In this document: positions 34,333 to 48,160 of the stretch, piece by piece
How positions within the stretch are numbered: the stretch's first letter is position 1
How the letters are laid out: each line of letters opens with the position of its first letter
Assembly (NCBI GenBank): GCA_013420905.1
Contig: JAAXNY010000010.1
Coordinates: 310,001-374,000, forward strand
Length of the DNA stretch: 64,000 nt
DNA from: Collybia mongolica
Lineage: Eukaryota; Basidiomycota; Agaricomycetes; Agaricales; Clitocybaceae
Reading direction: 5' to 3'
Program-made: the position numbers and the translations under genes
Notes under the pieces: generated by a model
Seen by the model: only the letters and a program-made list of their open reading frames with translations
Databases searched by the model: none
Told to the model about the DNA's origin: nothing

Positions 34333-35513
34333 AACTTTGACCAAACTTTGCCACACATCACACCACTTTGTGACCACTTGGCTTTGCAAGTTGCATTGCA
34401 TTGACTTGGCCAACATCGGACTCCACTTCACACAGTCTTTACTTTGATTGCACCCACCACTTATTGGTATACTCATATTGTCTTAGACATACTGATCTTC
34501 TGTTTTGCAGATTAGAACCCTCTTATCTTATATAGAGGATTGCTTGGAGTCGGATAACATTAACGCTTGACACACTCCCAGCAAACTTGGTTTTGTCATA
34601 TTGGAGCCCACCACAAGGGATTTCCAATCATAGAAGGCAGAAGATCATGCATGCTGCACAGAATCTCTGCAAGGAGGTCAATTGCATGGTCAATGACCTG
34701 CTCCTTCCACAACTCATACAGGTTTCCTTTGAGTCACGCACATTGGTCACACCACCAAACATGGTTGTCCAACCTCGCAACACATTGATATATTCCAAAA
34801 TAGAGTTCAGTCTCCCTTCACTTCATTCCCTAACTACACCTAATCCTTCCATTGCTTCTGACTTCTCTGACAACAACACCCACACCACACCATTGTCTCC
34901 AACAACCCCGACACTCTCAAGCATCTCCACCCTTACAAACCTATCACCACTATCCCTCACACAACTGAGCACACCACTTCCCTCCCCTTCATATACATCT
35001 CTGACCATCATGTCTGGCAACCCAATCCCACATGTACAGCATATGCCTGCCCAAACACACAGCACAGCACCCAAGTTTGATGGTCAGGCAAATACACTCA
35101 ACTACTTCTTTGCTGACTATGAGTACTTTGCCAAGCTCATACAACTCAGAGATCTTGAACAGAAAGCTGATATTACCCAATACCTTGACCCTGACACTGC
35201 ACACTTCTGGCAACAGATTGCTGAGTACACTGACAAACACAAGACATTCACACACTTTAAAAAGGTGATCACTATGCTCTATCCCAGAGCAGTCATTGAA
35301 GAGCAGATCTGCATTGCCAACCTAGATGACCTCATCACTGCAACCCAACGGGTCAGGGTCTACAATCTATCTGAGTTTGGAGATTTCTATCAGAAGTACA
35401 GTACCATAGTCAACTACTTTTTGGCAAGAATTGGATTGGCAAGTGTGAGATATCAATGAACTTTCTACATGCCCTGCCCAGCAATGTTGCAAGAAGAATT
35501 GTCTTCTGCATGC
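34333..35513 (+). pseudogene. Relic LTR end plus gag of another Ty3-type element
   Basis: 34333-34597 looks like an LTR remainder ending in TTTGTCA, followed by a primer-binding-like TTGGAGCCCACCACAAGGG. A gag frame runs from ATG 34647 to 35459. It has a Ser/Thr/Pro-rich N-terminus, then PKFDGQANTLNYFFADYEYF, WQQIAEY and LITATQRVRVYNLSEFGDFY, the pattern of large basidiomycete gypsy gags. A frameshift near 35440 moves the next conserved piece (MNFLHALPSNVARR) to another frame. The left side is cut by B2 and the right side by the LTR of G1 at 35514. No pol remains. Confidence 0.7.
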
Positions 35514-35997
35514 TGTTACAAATTCCCTATTCATGTGCTTTATTCACTCTTTTTCTTACACATCATTGATTACACACTGCTCACTAACGTCGGCCAACTC
35601 TTATCTTTAGAAACCCATATATGCATTCTATTTCCCATGCTTACTCATCTCCTTATCCATATAACCAATAGCACTAATCCCTCCTATCTATACAACCAAT
35701 AACAAAAACCACGCTTATCTATGCTTATCGGACTCCTACGTATATATAGGGATATTCTAGCTTAGTTAGTTCTTTAGCTTGACCTAGCTGAATTCACCTT
35801 ATTCATCTACTCTTGACTCCTCAATGTGAACTCAATCCTACTTGCCTTACAAAGGGAGTAGTGCATCTTTGAATGAACAATCTGACTTAGCCCTACTGAG
35901 GGAGTCATTAGATGTGGGACTTACAGAGTCAACAGTCTAGAACAAACAAACAATAAATCAGATTGATCTAGAGGATAAGGCCTAAACAGCCGTAACA
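35514..35997 (+). repeat. 5' LTR of G1
   Basis: 484 bp, starting TGTTAC and ending GTAACA like the G2 LTRs. Contains TATATATAGGGATA at about 35742 and AGCTTGACCT at 35776-35785. The sequence after the LTR (AAAGGTCAATCTG) pairs with that site with one mismatch. Confidence 0.85.
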
Positions 35998-36044
35998 AAA
36001 GGTCAATCTGATCAGAACCGTCAACCTATTAAGGTTTAGATGCA

Positions 36045-37222
36045 ATGGCACCAGCACGATATGGATTGAACCCTGCAAGCAGCAGCAGTAGCAGCAGAAG
36101 CAGCAGTAGGCAGAGCACCTTCAGCAACAAAGACTTCCAAGACGCAGAAGAACAGCCAAGACTTGCAGTAGTCACACAGACGATAGAAACACCCATGACA
36201 CCAAAACTGAAGACAGAAAGTTCTGAAAGAAAGGAACCTGAAGAACCACCAAAACCCAAAACACCAGACTCCCTGATACCACCCAATTCTGACATAGAAA
36301 TGGCAGACAAATGAAGACCCACTGAGATCAAACTCAGCTCACCAAATATTTTTGATGGAAACAGAAAGATGATGAAGGACTTTGTCCTTGACTGCAAGAT
36401 GTACTTGGGAGCAAACAACAGAATTTATGACATGGACTGGAAGAGAATCCTTTATGTGCTTTCTTATATGAAAGGAGGAACAGCAGGATCATGGAAGAAA
36501 TCCTGGTACGGAGAGAAAAGTGACAACCCAGGCAATTTTACAGATTTTATGATGACAGTCAAAGAAGTGTTTTCCACACCAGATGAAGCAGGAGACGCCA
36601 GACAGACCCTGAAGACACTGTGCATGCAAGGAAACATGACAGCAGATGATTACATTGTGGAGTTCAAATCAGCCGCATCAGAAAGCAAGATCACCAAAAA
36701 TGAAGCACTCATTGAGTACTTCATGGAAGGAATACCACCCTCCTTGATGCAGAAGATTTTGACGATGGATAACCCACCTACCACCATCAAGGGCTGGTAT
36801 CAGAAAGCATCCATATTCAACACCCAGTTCAGACATGCAAGATCAATTGTAGCATGAATCAAAGGAAACACTGGAAAACCCGCAGGAGGAAACAATGGAA
36901 AGAAATACAATTTCCAGCGGAACAATCCCAGATATGTCCCAAACAATGCCAGGGACCCAAACGCAATGGATATAGATCAATTGACTATCCAAGAAAGAGA
37001 TGAACACATGAAGCGAGGATTATGCTTCGAATGTCACAAGTTTGGACATCAAGCATCAGACCATAGAGCTGGAGGCTCTATTCCCCAGACCCCATGAAAG
37101 GAAGAACCGAAGACACTGATGAAAGGCAAAGACGCCTATACAAAGATCTGATCCCTTCTAGCAGGATTAGATGAAGAAGGAAAAAAGATTGCCTTGAAGA
37201 ACATGGAAGACAAGGGTTTTTA
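36045..37222 (+). pseudogene. gag of G1, broken
   Basis: It starts at ATG 36045 (MAPARYGLNPAS). Core motifs are FVLDCKMYLGANNRIYDM, MKGGTAGSWKKSW and TADDYIVEFKSAASESK. The zinc knuckle reads CFECHKFGHQASDH, with His in place of the last Cys. Stops interrupt it at 36312, 36855, 37095 and 37149. The G2 gag is open at most of these places. Confidence 0.85.
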
Positions 37223-40200
37223 AAGTGGCAGCCTGAATCAATGTCAGTACCTGCCAAGACTTATTCTGTTATGCTATCACCTGTAATTTTAGGAGAAATG
37301 AATTGACAATCTCTTTCTATTCCAATTATGGTGATTGAAGAACAGAAAAATGTCGAAACCCCAGCAATTGGACTTATTGATTGCGGAGCTGGAGGAATCT
37401 TCATTGACAAGACATTTGTTGAAGAAAACGAAATAAAGACAACCCCACTGAGAAAGTCATTCTCAGTCAGGAACATAGACGGAATGAAAAACAAATCAGG
37501 GAACATCACAGACTGTGTATGGACCAAGATTTGAATCGGAGATGAAGAAATCAGAATCCAACTATTAGTTAGTGGATTAGGAAAAGAGAACATCATCCTC
37601 GGATTACCATGGTTAAAATGGCACAACCCCAAGATCAATTGGGAGAAAGGAACACTTGGCTTTGGACCAAGCATCAGAAAAGGAGTTCTATCAGAAGTAA
37701 TTCAAAAGAATATAGAAATCCGACAGATGAAACAAACATGGCAATACCCCAAGGCAATGGTAACGGAAATACAGGAAGAATACCCAGAAGAAATCCCAAG
37801 GAATCAAGCTCTTGAAGATTGGCAACCAATTCTTTTAGGAATCGACGAAGAAGATGATGAACATGAAGTCAACTTACTTAGGACATACATCTACCCGGAA
37901 GACGACGAAGAAGAATCCATTTGGATCAAGGCAAAAACATCAATATCACAGGAACTGGAACACAAGGCAGAAATTGAAGATCAGAAACCAAAAAACATGC
38001 TACCGGAATTCTACCAAGAATATGCATCATTATTCAATAAAACAAACTCAGAAAGAATGCCAACACGACGATCATGGGACCATGCAATAGATCTAAAACC
38101 TGACTTCATCCCAAAAGATTGTAAGATCTATCCCATTAGCCCAGCGGAACAAGGAAAACTGGATGAATTCATTGATGAAAACATGCGAAAAGGATACATC
38201 AGACCATCAAAATCCCCACAGGCATCACCCTTCTTCTTTGTATCAAAGAAAGATTCAGCAAAACTTCAACCAACTCAGGATTACAGGAGACTAAATGAAG
38301 GAACAATAAAGAATGTATACCCTTTACCACTTGTAGCTTCTTGACAAACTGAAAGGAGCCAAATATTTCACAAAATTGGACCTATGATGGGGATACAACA
38401 ATGTCCAGATCAAAGAAGGTGATGAATGGAAAGCAGCATTCAAAACAAACAGGGGACTGTTTGAACCCCTTGTTATGTTTTTCGGCTTATGCAATTCACT
38501 GGCAACATTCCAGAACATGATGAACAACAACTATGCAATAGAGATCAATGAAGGATGGATCCTGATCTACATGGACAACATCCTGATTTCCTCTGACAAC
38601 ATCAATGATTTACAAAGAAAGACCCTGAAGGTCCTGGATAAACTGAAGGAAAACAACTTGTACCTGAATCTGGACAAATGTGTATTTGAAGCCACAGAAC
38701 TTGAATACCTTGGACTAGTCATCAGAGAAAATGAAATAGGTATGGAACCAACTAAATTGGCAGGAATTGCAGATTGGCCAGCCCTGACAACAGTGAAACA
38801 AGTCCAATCATTCCTCAGATTTGCAAACTTCTACCGAAAGCTCATTGGACACTATGCTGAACTTAGCAGACCATTGACAAATCTGACAAGAAAAGACATC
38901 AAATGGAAGTGGACTCAAGATTGCCAGGAAGCATTCGATGGATTAAAACAGAAATTTTTGAAATTGCCTGTCCTCATGATGCCAGACAAGAACAAACCAT
39001 TCCACATCAAATCAGATGCTTTGAAATGGGCCACAGGTGCGGTACTACAACAACAAAATGACAATGGAGAATGGCATCCATGTAGATACATTTCACACTC
39101 ATTTACGGAAACAGAAAGAAACTATGAAATCTACGACAGAGAACTATTAGGCATCATTTGAGCCTTGAAAACATGGAGACATTACCTCGAAGGATCACAA
39201 TCCCCCACAGTGATTCGGTCAGATCACAAGAATTTGAGGTACTTCTGAACGGCACAAAAATTGAACCGATGACAAGCAGGATGGAGCCTGTTCCTGTCAC
39301 AATTTGATCTGAAACTCATACACACACCTGGAACACGAATGGTGCAGTCTGATGCTCTATCAAGAAGATCAGACTACGTCAGTACAGAAGACACAGACAA
39401 TGAAGACTGGATCTTACTACCAGATGATATTTTCATCAAAATGATTGACATAGGTTTACAAGAAGACCTAAAGAAATCAGTTGAAGAAGATGAGTTGTTT
39501 GCAAAATCAATTGAAGTGTTGAAAGAAACAGGGACACCACCAATCAAATCAAACCTGTCTGATTGGAAATTTGAAGACAGACTTCTGTTTTTCAAGAACA
39601 GATGTTATGTGGGACCAGATGCAAAATTGCAATGAGAAATAGTGCAAAGATTTCATGATACAAAACCAGGAGGACACCCAGGCCAATACAAAACACAAGA
39701 GTTAATCAGTCAAGAATACTGGTGGCCAGGAATAGGAGTATTCATAAAGAATTACGTTGATGGCTGTGCTACATGCCAACAAATGAAAATCAACACGCAT
39801 CCAACAAGACCAGGGTTAATACCAATTGCAACAAATGGAGAACAACGCCCTTTCTCATTTGTCACAGCCGACTTTGTCACAGACCTTCCAGAAAATGATG
39901 GAAAAGACAGTCTCATGGTTGTGGTAGATCATGGCCTTACGAAGGGGGTAATTTCTATCCCTTGCACCAAAATGATTGATGCCCTAGGAACAGCAAACCT
40001 TTACCTGGAACATGTCTACAAAAGATTTGGATTACCCAACACCTTCTTATCTGATCAAGGCCCTCAATTTGCAGCAAAAGTCTTCAAAGAACTAGGAAAA
40101 CTCCTTGGAATCAAGCTTGTAATGAGCACAGCATATCACCCACAAACGGATGGAGAAACAGAACAATTGAATTAAGAATTCGAAATCTATTTCCGCATGT

Positions 40201-40898
40201 TCTGCCAGAACAACCCAGCAATATGGAAGGATCTTAACCCAATCACAGAATTTGCACATAATCAAAGAACACACTCCACAATGAAAAGATCCCCATTCTT
40301 CCTTATGATGGGATATGAACCACAGGCAATTCCATCAGCATTCCAGAAGACAAATGTTCCAAGTGTGGAGCAACAAATGATTGAACTCAATAGAGCACGA
40401 GAAGAAGCCATGGCAGCACACAACTTGGCGAGAAGAAAAGTTGCAGAAAGGACAACATGAGGTTTCACTCCATTCAAACGAGGAGAACACATTTGGTTAG
40501 AAGGAACAAACCTTTGAATCCCCTATCCTTCAAGGAAACTAGCACCAAAACGAGAAGGACCCTTTGAGATCCAAGAAGTCCACAGACCAGTAATGTACAA
40601 ACTGAAAGTTCCATCACAATGGAAGATCCACCCTGTGTTTCATGCTTCCCTTCTTACACCATACAAGGAAACCGACACCCACAGACCCAATTTCTTAGAA
40701 CCTCCACCAGACCTTGTGGATCAAAATGAAGAGTACAAAGTAGAAGGAATTATAAATCACCGACAATGGGGCCAAGGCTTCCAATACCTCGTCAAATGGA
40801 AAGGCTACTCATCAGCCCACAACACATGGGAACCCAAAAACCATTTAAAAGGAGTGCAAACAATACTGCAATCCTACCAGAAGCTACATCACCTCTAA
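37223..40898 (+). pseudogene. pol of G1 (protease, RT, RNase H, integrase, chromodomain), broken
   Basis: Protease has GLIDCGAGGIFID. RT has SPFFFVSKKDSAKL, then YMDN at 38568-38579 in the catalytic box. RNase H shows FHIKSDALKW and YEIYDRELLGII. Integrase shows the CATCQQM part of its zinc site, TADFVTDL, LSDQGPQF and DGETEQLN. The C-terminal chromodomain is intact in sequence ([20 protein letters not shown], then KWKGYSSAHNTWEP) up to the stop at about 40898. At least ten stops and one frameshift near 38340 break it. Confidence 0.87.
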
Positions 40899-41011
40899 CA
40901 AACCACTGCTTTTACACCATCCTCAACAAGTTTTCAAACCTTCAACAATCATGTCCTCCCTGACTATCAACAACTTTTACATTGCCACCGCCACCCCTCT
41001 TCCAATCCCAC

Positions 41012-42224
41012 TGATAGGGCCCAAAATTGTTTGCACTTATAAAGTCAACAAGTAAGGCTATTAGTATCATTTCTGATAACCAAGTAAACGGTAATAAAGG
41101 ATTAGAGTCAAGCTCCAAGATGGCTAATCAGAGTGAACTAGTCTAATGGATAATACACTATCAGTACAGAGGACTATGAGTATGGTCTATTATTAGTCCT
41201 ATTCACCATGCCCGGTTACAACCTCGGTATCTTAGTTCATAAGTAACCGTTGTAGTATGATATCATTAGTCCAGGGATCATCATTAATAGGAGGAGTAAT
41301 TGTAAATTCGGGACTTGCACAACCCGATCCTAGTCAGGGGCACTTGGTGTTAACTACCAGAAGAGACGGGACACCGTAAATAACAACCAGGATGATCAGG
41401 AGAAGTAAATGACAGCGCCGCACTGTTTTAAATAACAAAGTGCGCAGTTGGGACTTGATAAGAGTTTAGCCAGCTCTTTCAATATTTGATAAGTAACCAG
41501 TAAACGGCATAATTGGCATGTATGGCATGTGCACCAAGTCATAGAGGATGCGTCAGCATTAAATACAGATCCTTGGCACGGGGGAGCGCAGTTCCATATA
41601 AAATTTACAATTCCATATGATATTTAGTTTGTACACTATAAATAGACTGTAGATGAGTAGTGCAAAGGCAAGGAATCTTGCCCCCACTTCGTGCTACTAT
41701 AGAGTATACAAATCACATTTGTTAAACACTATTGCGTGCCCAAATTAAGGCTTAGATTGCTTCAAAGTTGTCTTGATTGGAATTGTTTGAAGAGATCACA
41801 GAATTGAAGAGTCTTAGTTCACTTGGAACTTAGTACCGCATTGTCCGTTGGAATTACTAGGCACTTGGCCTTTGTGCACTCGGCACTGTTTGTTTAATAA
41901 GTCGCTTGGACTTATAGATCCACTTGGGATCATTAATAATTGAATGTACACTTGGTACTCAGTCTATTGGATCGAGAGATATTACAAATATACCTAGCAA
42001 GTTTTAAACTTGTGTTGAAGCTTTGTCTGAATCAAACCCATCGAGAGATCATTGGAAAGAGCTTTGGCTAGTACTATTCAAAGCTTAGTGCTTCTAAGCA
42101 CTTGAACCTGAACTCAAAACAGGTGATTCCTACTGTTTGTGTGTTGATTGTTAGGTTTGGTGTGTGTGTGTGTAAGAGATTACATTACATAGCAGCACAC
42201 TTATAGCCCAGGAGCCCCCTTTCA
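41012..42224 (+). repeat. 5' LTR of element E (about 1.2 kb)
   Basis: It starts TGATAGGGCCC. I place the end at TTTCA (42224) because a primer-binding-like TGGAGCCCACCGCAAGGG starts at 42227, matching the arrangement before the gag relic at 34647. A TATAAATAGAC motif lies at about 41637. Relatives of this LTR lie at 17102-17400 and 17401-20105. Confidence 0.7.
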
Positions 42225-42302
42225 TCTGGAGCCCACCGCAAGGGTTCAGAGTTGTTGAATAGTCTAAAGAGAGCATCTTTCTTTGAAAAATATTATACCA
42301 AG

Positions 42303-44200
42303 ATGAGTAACATTGTCTACAAATTCAAGTAGAGCAGAGAAAGTTTAGTCAATCTGTCTCAAGAGCTGCACCCACAAGCCAGCTCATCAAACAGACTAAC
42401 TAATCGGCCACTTGCAAGACAAGTAGCTACAAAAATGTGGAAGACTAGAAATTCACAAAACGCTGGAGTAACAGAGCTGTTACCACCTCCTAGACAAGTG
42501 CGCACATGAGGGTCTTCACAACCAGCCTTTGGATCTTCAGGACCAAGGCAAGTATTTAGAACCCCAGAGCCCTTAGGAAACATATCAACTACTAGTAGAC
42601 CAGTAGCACGCGGAAGATCATCCGTAGTAAACCCAGTAGCAAACCCGAACTTGTTAGCTACTCAGAACCATCCAGTAATTATGACTGAACCCCCTTGTAA
42701 ATATATGCCCCAACCAGGCATCCGTGATGCACCAGTATTCAAAGGAAAAGAGCCCACAGGTTTAATCTGGTTTCTGGAGCAAATGGAGGTCCTATGGAAG
42801 GAGTGTAACATTACAAATGATGAAGAAAAGAAGTTAATGTTAGGAAAATACGCAGACCTACAATCAGAGAATGAGTGGAGGGCATTAGACCACTATAAAA
42901 CAGGCACTTGGATGGATTTCAAGACAGAGTTGATCTCTAGTTATCTGGAAGCACTTGATCAAGTAGAAGGATCAGTAGCCAAGTTAGAAGCAGTGTGTTG
43001 CACCAACCCACATATTGGAGTAACTGATGAGGCTGCGCTGAAAAAGCTAAAGCGTGAATTCAAAGCAGAATCTATTAAACTCTTGGGAGTTAGGCCACCT
43101 ATTATCTCTAACCAAGAATTAGTTACCAAGTTCTTGGGATGTCTAGACGAAGTCTTCAGATCCCAAGTACAAGGAAGGCTAACCCTGTTAGGGAATAATC
43201 AGTCTAATGCCACACAGGCAGGACAGGCCATTGCTACAAACAACCAAGCAGATCCTAATACTATTGCCAAAGCCGCTGCGCTTGTGTGACAAAAAGGGGA
43301 TCAGTACAATCTGGAGGAAGTTATAGCCACTGCAATCAGCATTTCTGAAGGCGTAGCCAACATGAATATTCCAGACACAAATAGATCTTTTATAACATCT
43401 GTAACAGCAGCAGCAGCGCCCAAGATCAAAGTAGAGATGGATGAAATAAAACAACAAATAGTTAATTTGTTAGACCGTCTCCAAGTAAATGAGAAGAATA
43501 CGAGGAGTGGATTCAAGGATGTAATGAAAGCACTTCAACAAGCAACTGTTCAGAACCATGCCATGAATAGCACACCCCAGCAGCATCAGTATCAGAATCA
43601 GTATGGGAAGCCTAAAGAAGGACAACCGCAAAGACCGAATGTGTATACTGTAAATGTCACTACTGTTTTACACCTGGACACTTCATAATGGTCTGTCCCG
43701 AGAAACAGAAACATTTTGAAGAAGGGAAAATAAAAACCAACGCAAATGGAGGAGTATGCTTACCAGATGGATCATATATTCCAAGAGAACCAGAAACGGT
43801 ATCATTGAAAGATAAAGTGGAACACTTCCAGTCAAAGAAGGTAGCGGTCCTTTATTTCGGAGATGTCACAGAAGGACCTGCTCCAGGAGTATTGTCAGTT
43901 ATGCATCAGTCACATAATGCAGTAGACAATAGTAATGACATTGGAACCTTGAAAGCCATAATGGCACAAATGGCCCAATTTCAAGCGCAACAAATGTTAG
44001 GACAACAGAGCACGCAGACTGCATTGCCAGTACTGCCTCAGATGCAGAAACAGGAATATATAAATAATAACTATAATCCTACTGCAAAGAGCATGCCGAA
44101 TCCTGACATAGTAGCCTTACAAGCACAAATGAGTACTTTATTAGGGCGGGTAGCAGAGCTCAATAACCAAAACAAGGTTAAAGAGTCGGGTTTCAATTAG
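42303..44200 (+). pseudogene. gag of element E, broken
   Basis: The reading frame from ATG 42303 meets stops at 42330, near 42509 and at 43289. Conserved middle: FKGKEPTGLIWFLEQMEVLW, then MLGKYADLQSENEW. A zinc-knuckle region (CHYCFTPGHF, then VCPE) is reached only after a frameshift near 43640, followed by GGVCLPDGSYIPREPETVSL. This layout is that of the long gag proteins of basidiomycete gypsy elements. Confidence 0.72.
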
Positions 44201-46560
44201 GTCCGATGAAGGAGGCTAAGGAACACGCTAGACCTACGACTAGGCATAGTGAAAATAGAAGTAGTCATCAAGAAAGTAACAATTTGTAGAGTAGTCAGGA
44301 TAGTAGCGAAGGGGAGCTGGTAGCACCGCCTCCTAGGAAAAAGAAAGTAAAAATTGTTGAACCACCAGTAAAGTCTCAAGTACAAAAAGAATTACCCTAC
44401 ATTGATGTGCCTACGGTACCCTACATACCCTGGAGAATGGAACGCAACCCTGAACCAGTTGATCCGCTACCTAATTTTAACACCAAGCATGGTCCGACTT
44501 ATGAAACTAAGTCCCCGATAGAAGTAAAATTAAAAGGTGGCAATATAATTGCTAAAGTGTTAGACAACCCTATCACATTGACCACAGGAGAGTTAATGGG
44601 CTCGTCAAAAACCATTAGAGATGGGATAAAGAATATTGTAACTGCCAGACATAAATCCCTCACCCAAAGGGATGCTAACTTGCAAATAAATGGAACAGAT
44701 GAGGAAGACACCTTACCCTTTGGAGGGGACTGGGAACTTGATGATAATTACTTACAGCATGACATGCTACCAGTAGAGTCAATCCCATTCCAGTCTTTCT
44801 TCATCTCGGAGTATGACCGCGGCGGAATACCTAAGGGATCTATAATATGTGGAGACCCAGTCCTACAATATTTAGAGTCTTTACCAGCCAGGGAAGAGCC
44901 CAAACAGTTGTATGTAGCAAAAGAATTGGCCTCTTTGCGTGCAGTATATCCAGTAATAAATGGGGTAGGAACGGAGGAATCTTTATTAGATGGGGGATCC
45001 CAAATAGTATCAATGGCTAAACAAACGGCTTTAGACTTGGACATTTCATGGGATCCAGACGTTGTCATACACATGCAGAGTGCTAATAAACAAGTGGAGA
45101 AAACAGCGGGATTAGCGTGCAACGTCCCTTTCTTGTTTAATGACATGGCCATTTACCTCCAAGTACATATCATAAATTCACCCGCATACAAAGTATTGCT
45201 TAGGAGACCGTTTGATACACTCACAGAAAGTCAGATCAAAAATGCTAGAGATGGGGGACAAGTAGTCACTATCACAGACCCTAACATGGGACGAAGGTGT
45301 ACTATCCCTACCCATGCAAAGGGATCACTGCCTAAGCTGTTGAAAAGACAACTGGAGCAGGATTTTCGGCCTTCAATAAATTAATCCAAAGTGATCAAGG
45401 AGAGCTAGCCATAGAAATTGCTGAAGATGAGAACGGAAACTTTATTATAACAGGTTATAGACACCCTACTGATAAGCGGAATTTTGGTCACAAAGAACTT
45501 AGAGACGTCTTTTTGTCTAGAAGTGATGTAAACATGAATAGTACAGTACCTGAACGCGCATTACTAGCCATGTACTTGGCTTCCGTAGATGAGCGTGATG
45601 GACCAGTAATAAACTACAAGCAGAACAGAAGGGACCAGACAAGTACACCCACTAGACCTATGACATATGCCCAAGAACAGCCCATGCTCGATAAAGCTTT
45701 AAGTAAATTAAAGCAGTGGCAAATTGGCACTAATGAGTGCGGTCTTGGAACGGTATCAGGTGAAAAGTGTAATATTGAGTCCATGGATCAGCTAGTTGGA
45801 AAGAAGTATAAACCAGTACATTTGAAAACAAAACCAACACTGGTGGATCTGCCTGATAAATTTAGAATTATCAGAGATATAAAGGGTGACCCTTTAGCAG
45901 CTCTACCAGTTCTAACGCCTAACCCACCTCCGTTTAAACCAACTGGAAGGTATACTGAGGAAAGGCGCACGGATTTCCAAAGAGTACATGAAGAAGAGAG
46001 CTTCTTAAAACCTAAAGAGATGGATATAATCCACGACTTTATGTGCAAACATAACGATGGTTTTGCTTGGAATGATAGTGAGTGTGGTAGCTTTAAGAAG
46101 GAATATTTTCCTCCCGTCAAAATACCAGTAGTCCCACATATGCTGTGGACAGAAAGGAACATTAGAATCCCACCAGGGATCTATGAAGATGTTTGTAAAA
46201 TCATTAAGACTAAAATTGATGCTACAAGAGGTCCAATTCATCATATAGGTCTAGATGGTTTACCATATTAAAGAAAGGCCCAGGAAAGAAACTTATAATT
46301 GTACATAGTCTAGAACCGCTGAATGCAGTCACAATAGCACACTTGGGTTTACCACCCGCTACCAAAGAATTAGCAGAACACTTTGCAGGGCGCGCTTGTA
46401 GCGGAATGATGGATCTGTATGTAGGATATGATGAGAGGCCTTTAGCAGAAACCTCACGTGATCTAACCACGTTCCAAACACTGTTTGGTGCGCTGAGACT
46501 AGTAACACTCCCTATGGGATGGACAAATTCTGTTCCAATATTTCATGATGATGTCACATA

Positions 46561-48160
46561 CAGTAGCTCAAAAAACTGTCCCAATGTTTGGTCATTTTGT
46601 AATGATTTACTTATAACAGAGTACTGGGGATTAATATCATTCTGAGAAAAATATATATAATACTACACTATATTAGCTTTGAGATGAGCCCCTACTTTTT
46701 TTATTTGAATAAAAACCCATCTCATAACAAATTGAACAAAATAATTACTCATTGGGACAGTTTTTTGACCTATGCTTAATTTTGGCAAGATCTTTACTGC
46801 AGCAAGCTTTAACATCATGTGATGTATTGTGGGAACAATAAACAAAGTCATATGACCATGTTGATATAAATTCAACATGTTTCCATCATTACAATCATTC
46901 TTTCCTTCCCCCATCATCCCATGAGACTTACATCTTCTACCCAGCGCCTTTCTGTGATCTCCCTTCTTCAAGAAGGCTATACCTTGTGTCAGATCCAGTC
47001 CAAAACCACTCTGGGAAAATCTACCATTGGGAGAATCAAGAAGGAACTGGATATGGACAAGGAAAACCACAGGGGGGGACATCCTTCTAAGCTCTCTCCT
47101 GGTGACAAATGGTCAATTATTCGACAAATCACCACTGGAAGGCTTGATAATGCTGTAGAGGCCACCCATTTCATCAACCAAACTCTTCCCAACCCTGTCA
47201 CACCCCAAACAGTCAGGAATGCACTCAAAAAGAATGACTTTTGTAGTGTTGTCAAGAGAAAACGTCCTCTTCTCAAAAAGGCTCATCAACTGCAACATCT
47301 TCAATGGGCAAGATACCATGAAAACTGGACAGTAGAGGATTGGAAAAGGATCTTATGGTCAGATGAGGTCAAAATCAACAGGATTGTACTTGGAAGAAGA
47401 AGGGAGAACCACTTTCTGACAGAACCACCACTCCTACTGTCAAACATGGAGGAGGAAGTAATCTTATGGTGTGGGGTTGTATGGGGTGGAATGGAGCAGG
47501 AGTGCTTACAGAGGTCCAGAGGATTATGAATGCAGACCAATACTGCCAGATTTTGGATGGGGGAGTAGTGGAAAGCTTTGAAAAGCTGGAGATGCCAGAG
47601 GGAGAGAGGATGTTTCAGCAGGACAATGACCCCAAACATGCATCCAACAAGGCAACCAAGTGGTTTGAAGACAACAACATTGATGTTATGGTCTGGCCAG
47701 CACAATCCCCTGACATCAACCCCATTGAACATCTCTGGGTAGTGTTGAAGAAGGCACTTAAGAAATACCCAACAGCCCCCAAAGGAGTACATGAGTTGTG
47801 GGATAGGGTGGTAGTGGAATGGAATGGAATTCCACCAGAAACATGCCAGACACTTATAGCAAGCATGCCTAGAAGGGTTCAAGCAGTTATTAAGGCAAAA
47901 GGTGGGTCATACCAAGTATTAATTGTGTAAATAGAGACTTTGGAGATGTAGGTCAAAAAACTGTCCCAATGAGTAATTATTTTGTTCAATTTGTTATGAA
48001 ATGAGTTTTTATTCAAATAAGAAAAGTAGGGGCTCATTTCAAAGCTAATATAGTGTAGTATTATATATATTTTTTTCAGAATGATATTAATCTCCAGTAC
48101 TCTGTTATAAGTAAATCATTATAAAATGACCAAACATTGGGACAGTTTTTTGACCTACTG
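46561..48160 (+). mobile_element. Tc1/mariner element T3, 1600 bp
   Basis: TA at 46559-46560 and 48161-48162. Ends CAGTAGCTCAAAA and TTTTTTGACCTACTG. Terminal repeats are about 210 bp, with TCAAAAAACTGTCCCAAT at 46568-46585 and its inverse at 46751-46768, mirrored on the right at 47953-47970 and 48136-48153. Removing T3 restores the RT frame (VTY|ILQDEV). Confidence 0.92.
46921..47930 (+). pseudogene. Tc1/mariner transposase of T3 with a small deletion
   Basis: The N-terminal frame (from ATG 46921) has QRLSVISLLQEGYTLCQIQS, GGHPSKLS and WSDEVK. After NRI about 20 bases are missing compared with T1 (GSDGKVY region), which shifts the frame. The rest reads in another frame with FQQDNDPKHAS and SPDINPIEHLW. 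Closest to T1 among the three Tc1 elements here. Confidence 0.87.

Larger units (their letters stand above)
35514..41011 (+). mobile_element. G1: decayed Ty3/gypsy chromovirus, 3' end cut off by element E
   Basis: It has a 5' LTR (35514-35997), gag, protease-RT-RNase H-integrase-chromodomain and the first ~20 codons of ORF3. At 41012 the LTR of element E starts and the rest of ORF3 and the 3' LTR are missing from this side. Its coding parts align throughout with G2. Many stops are TGA where G2 has CGA. Confidence 0.88.
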
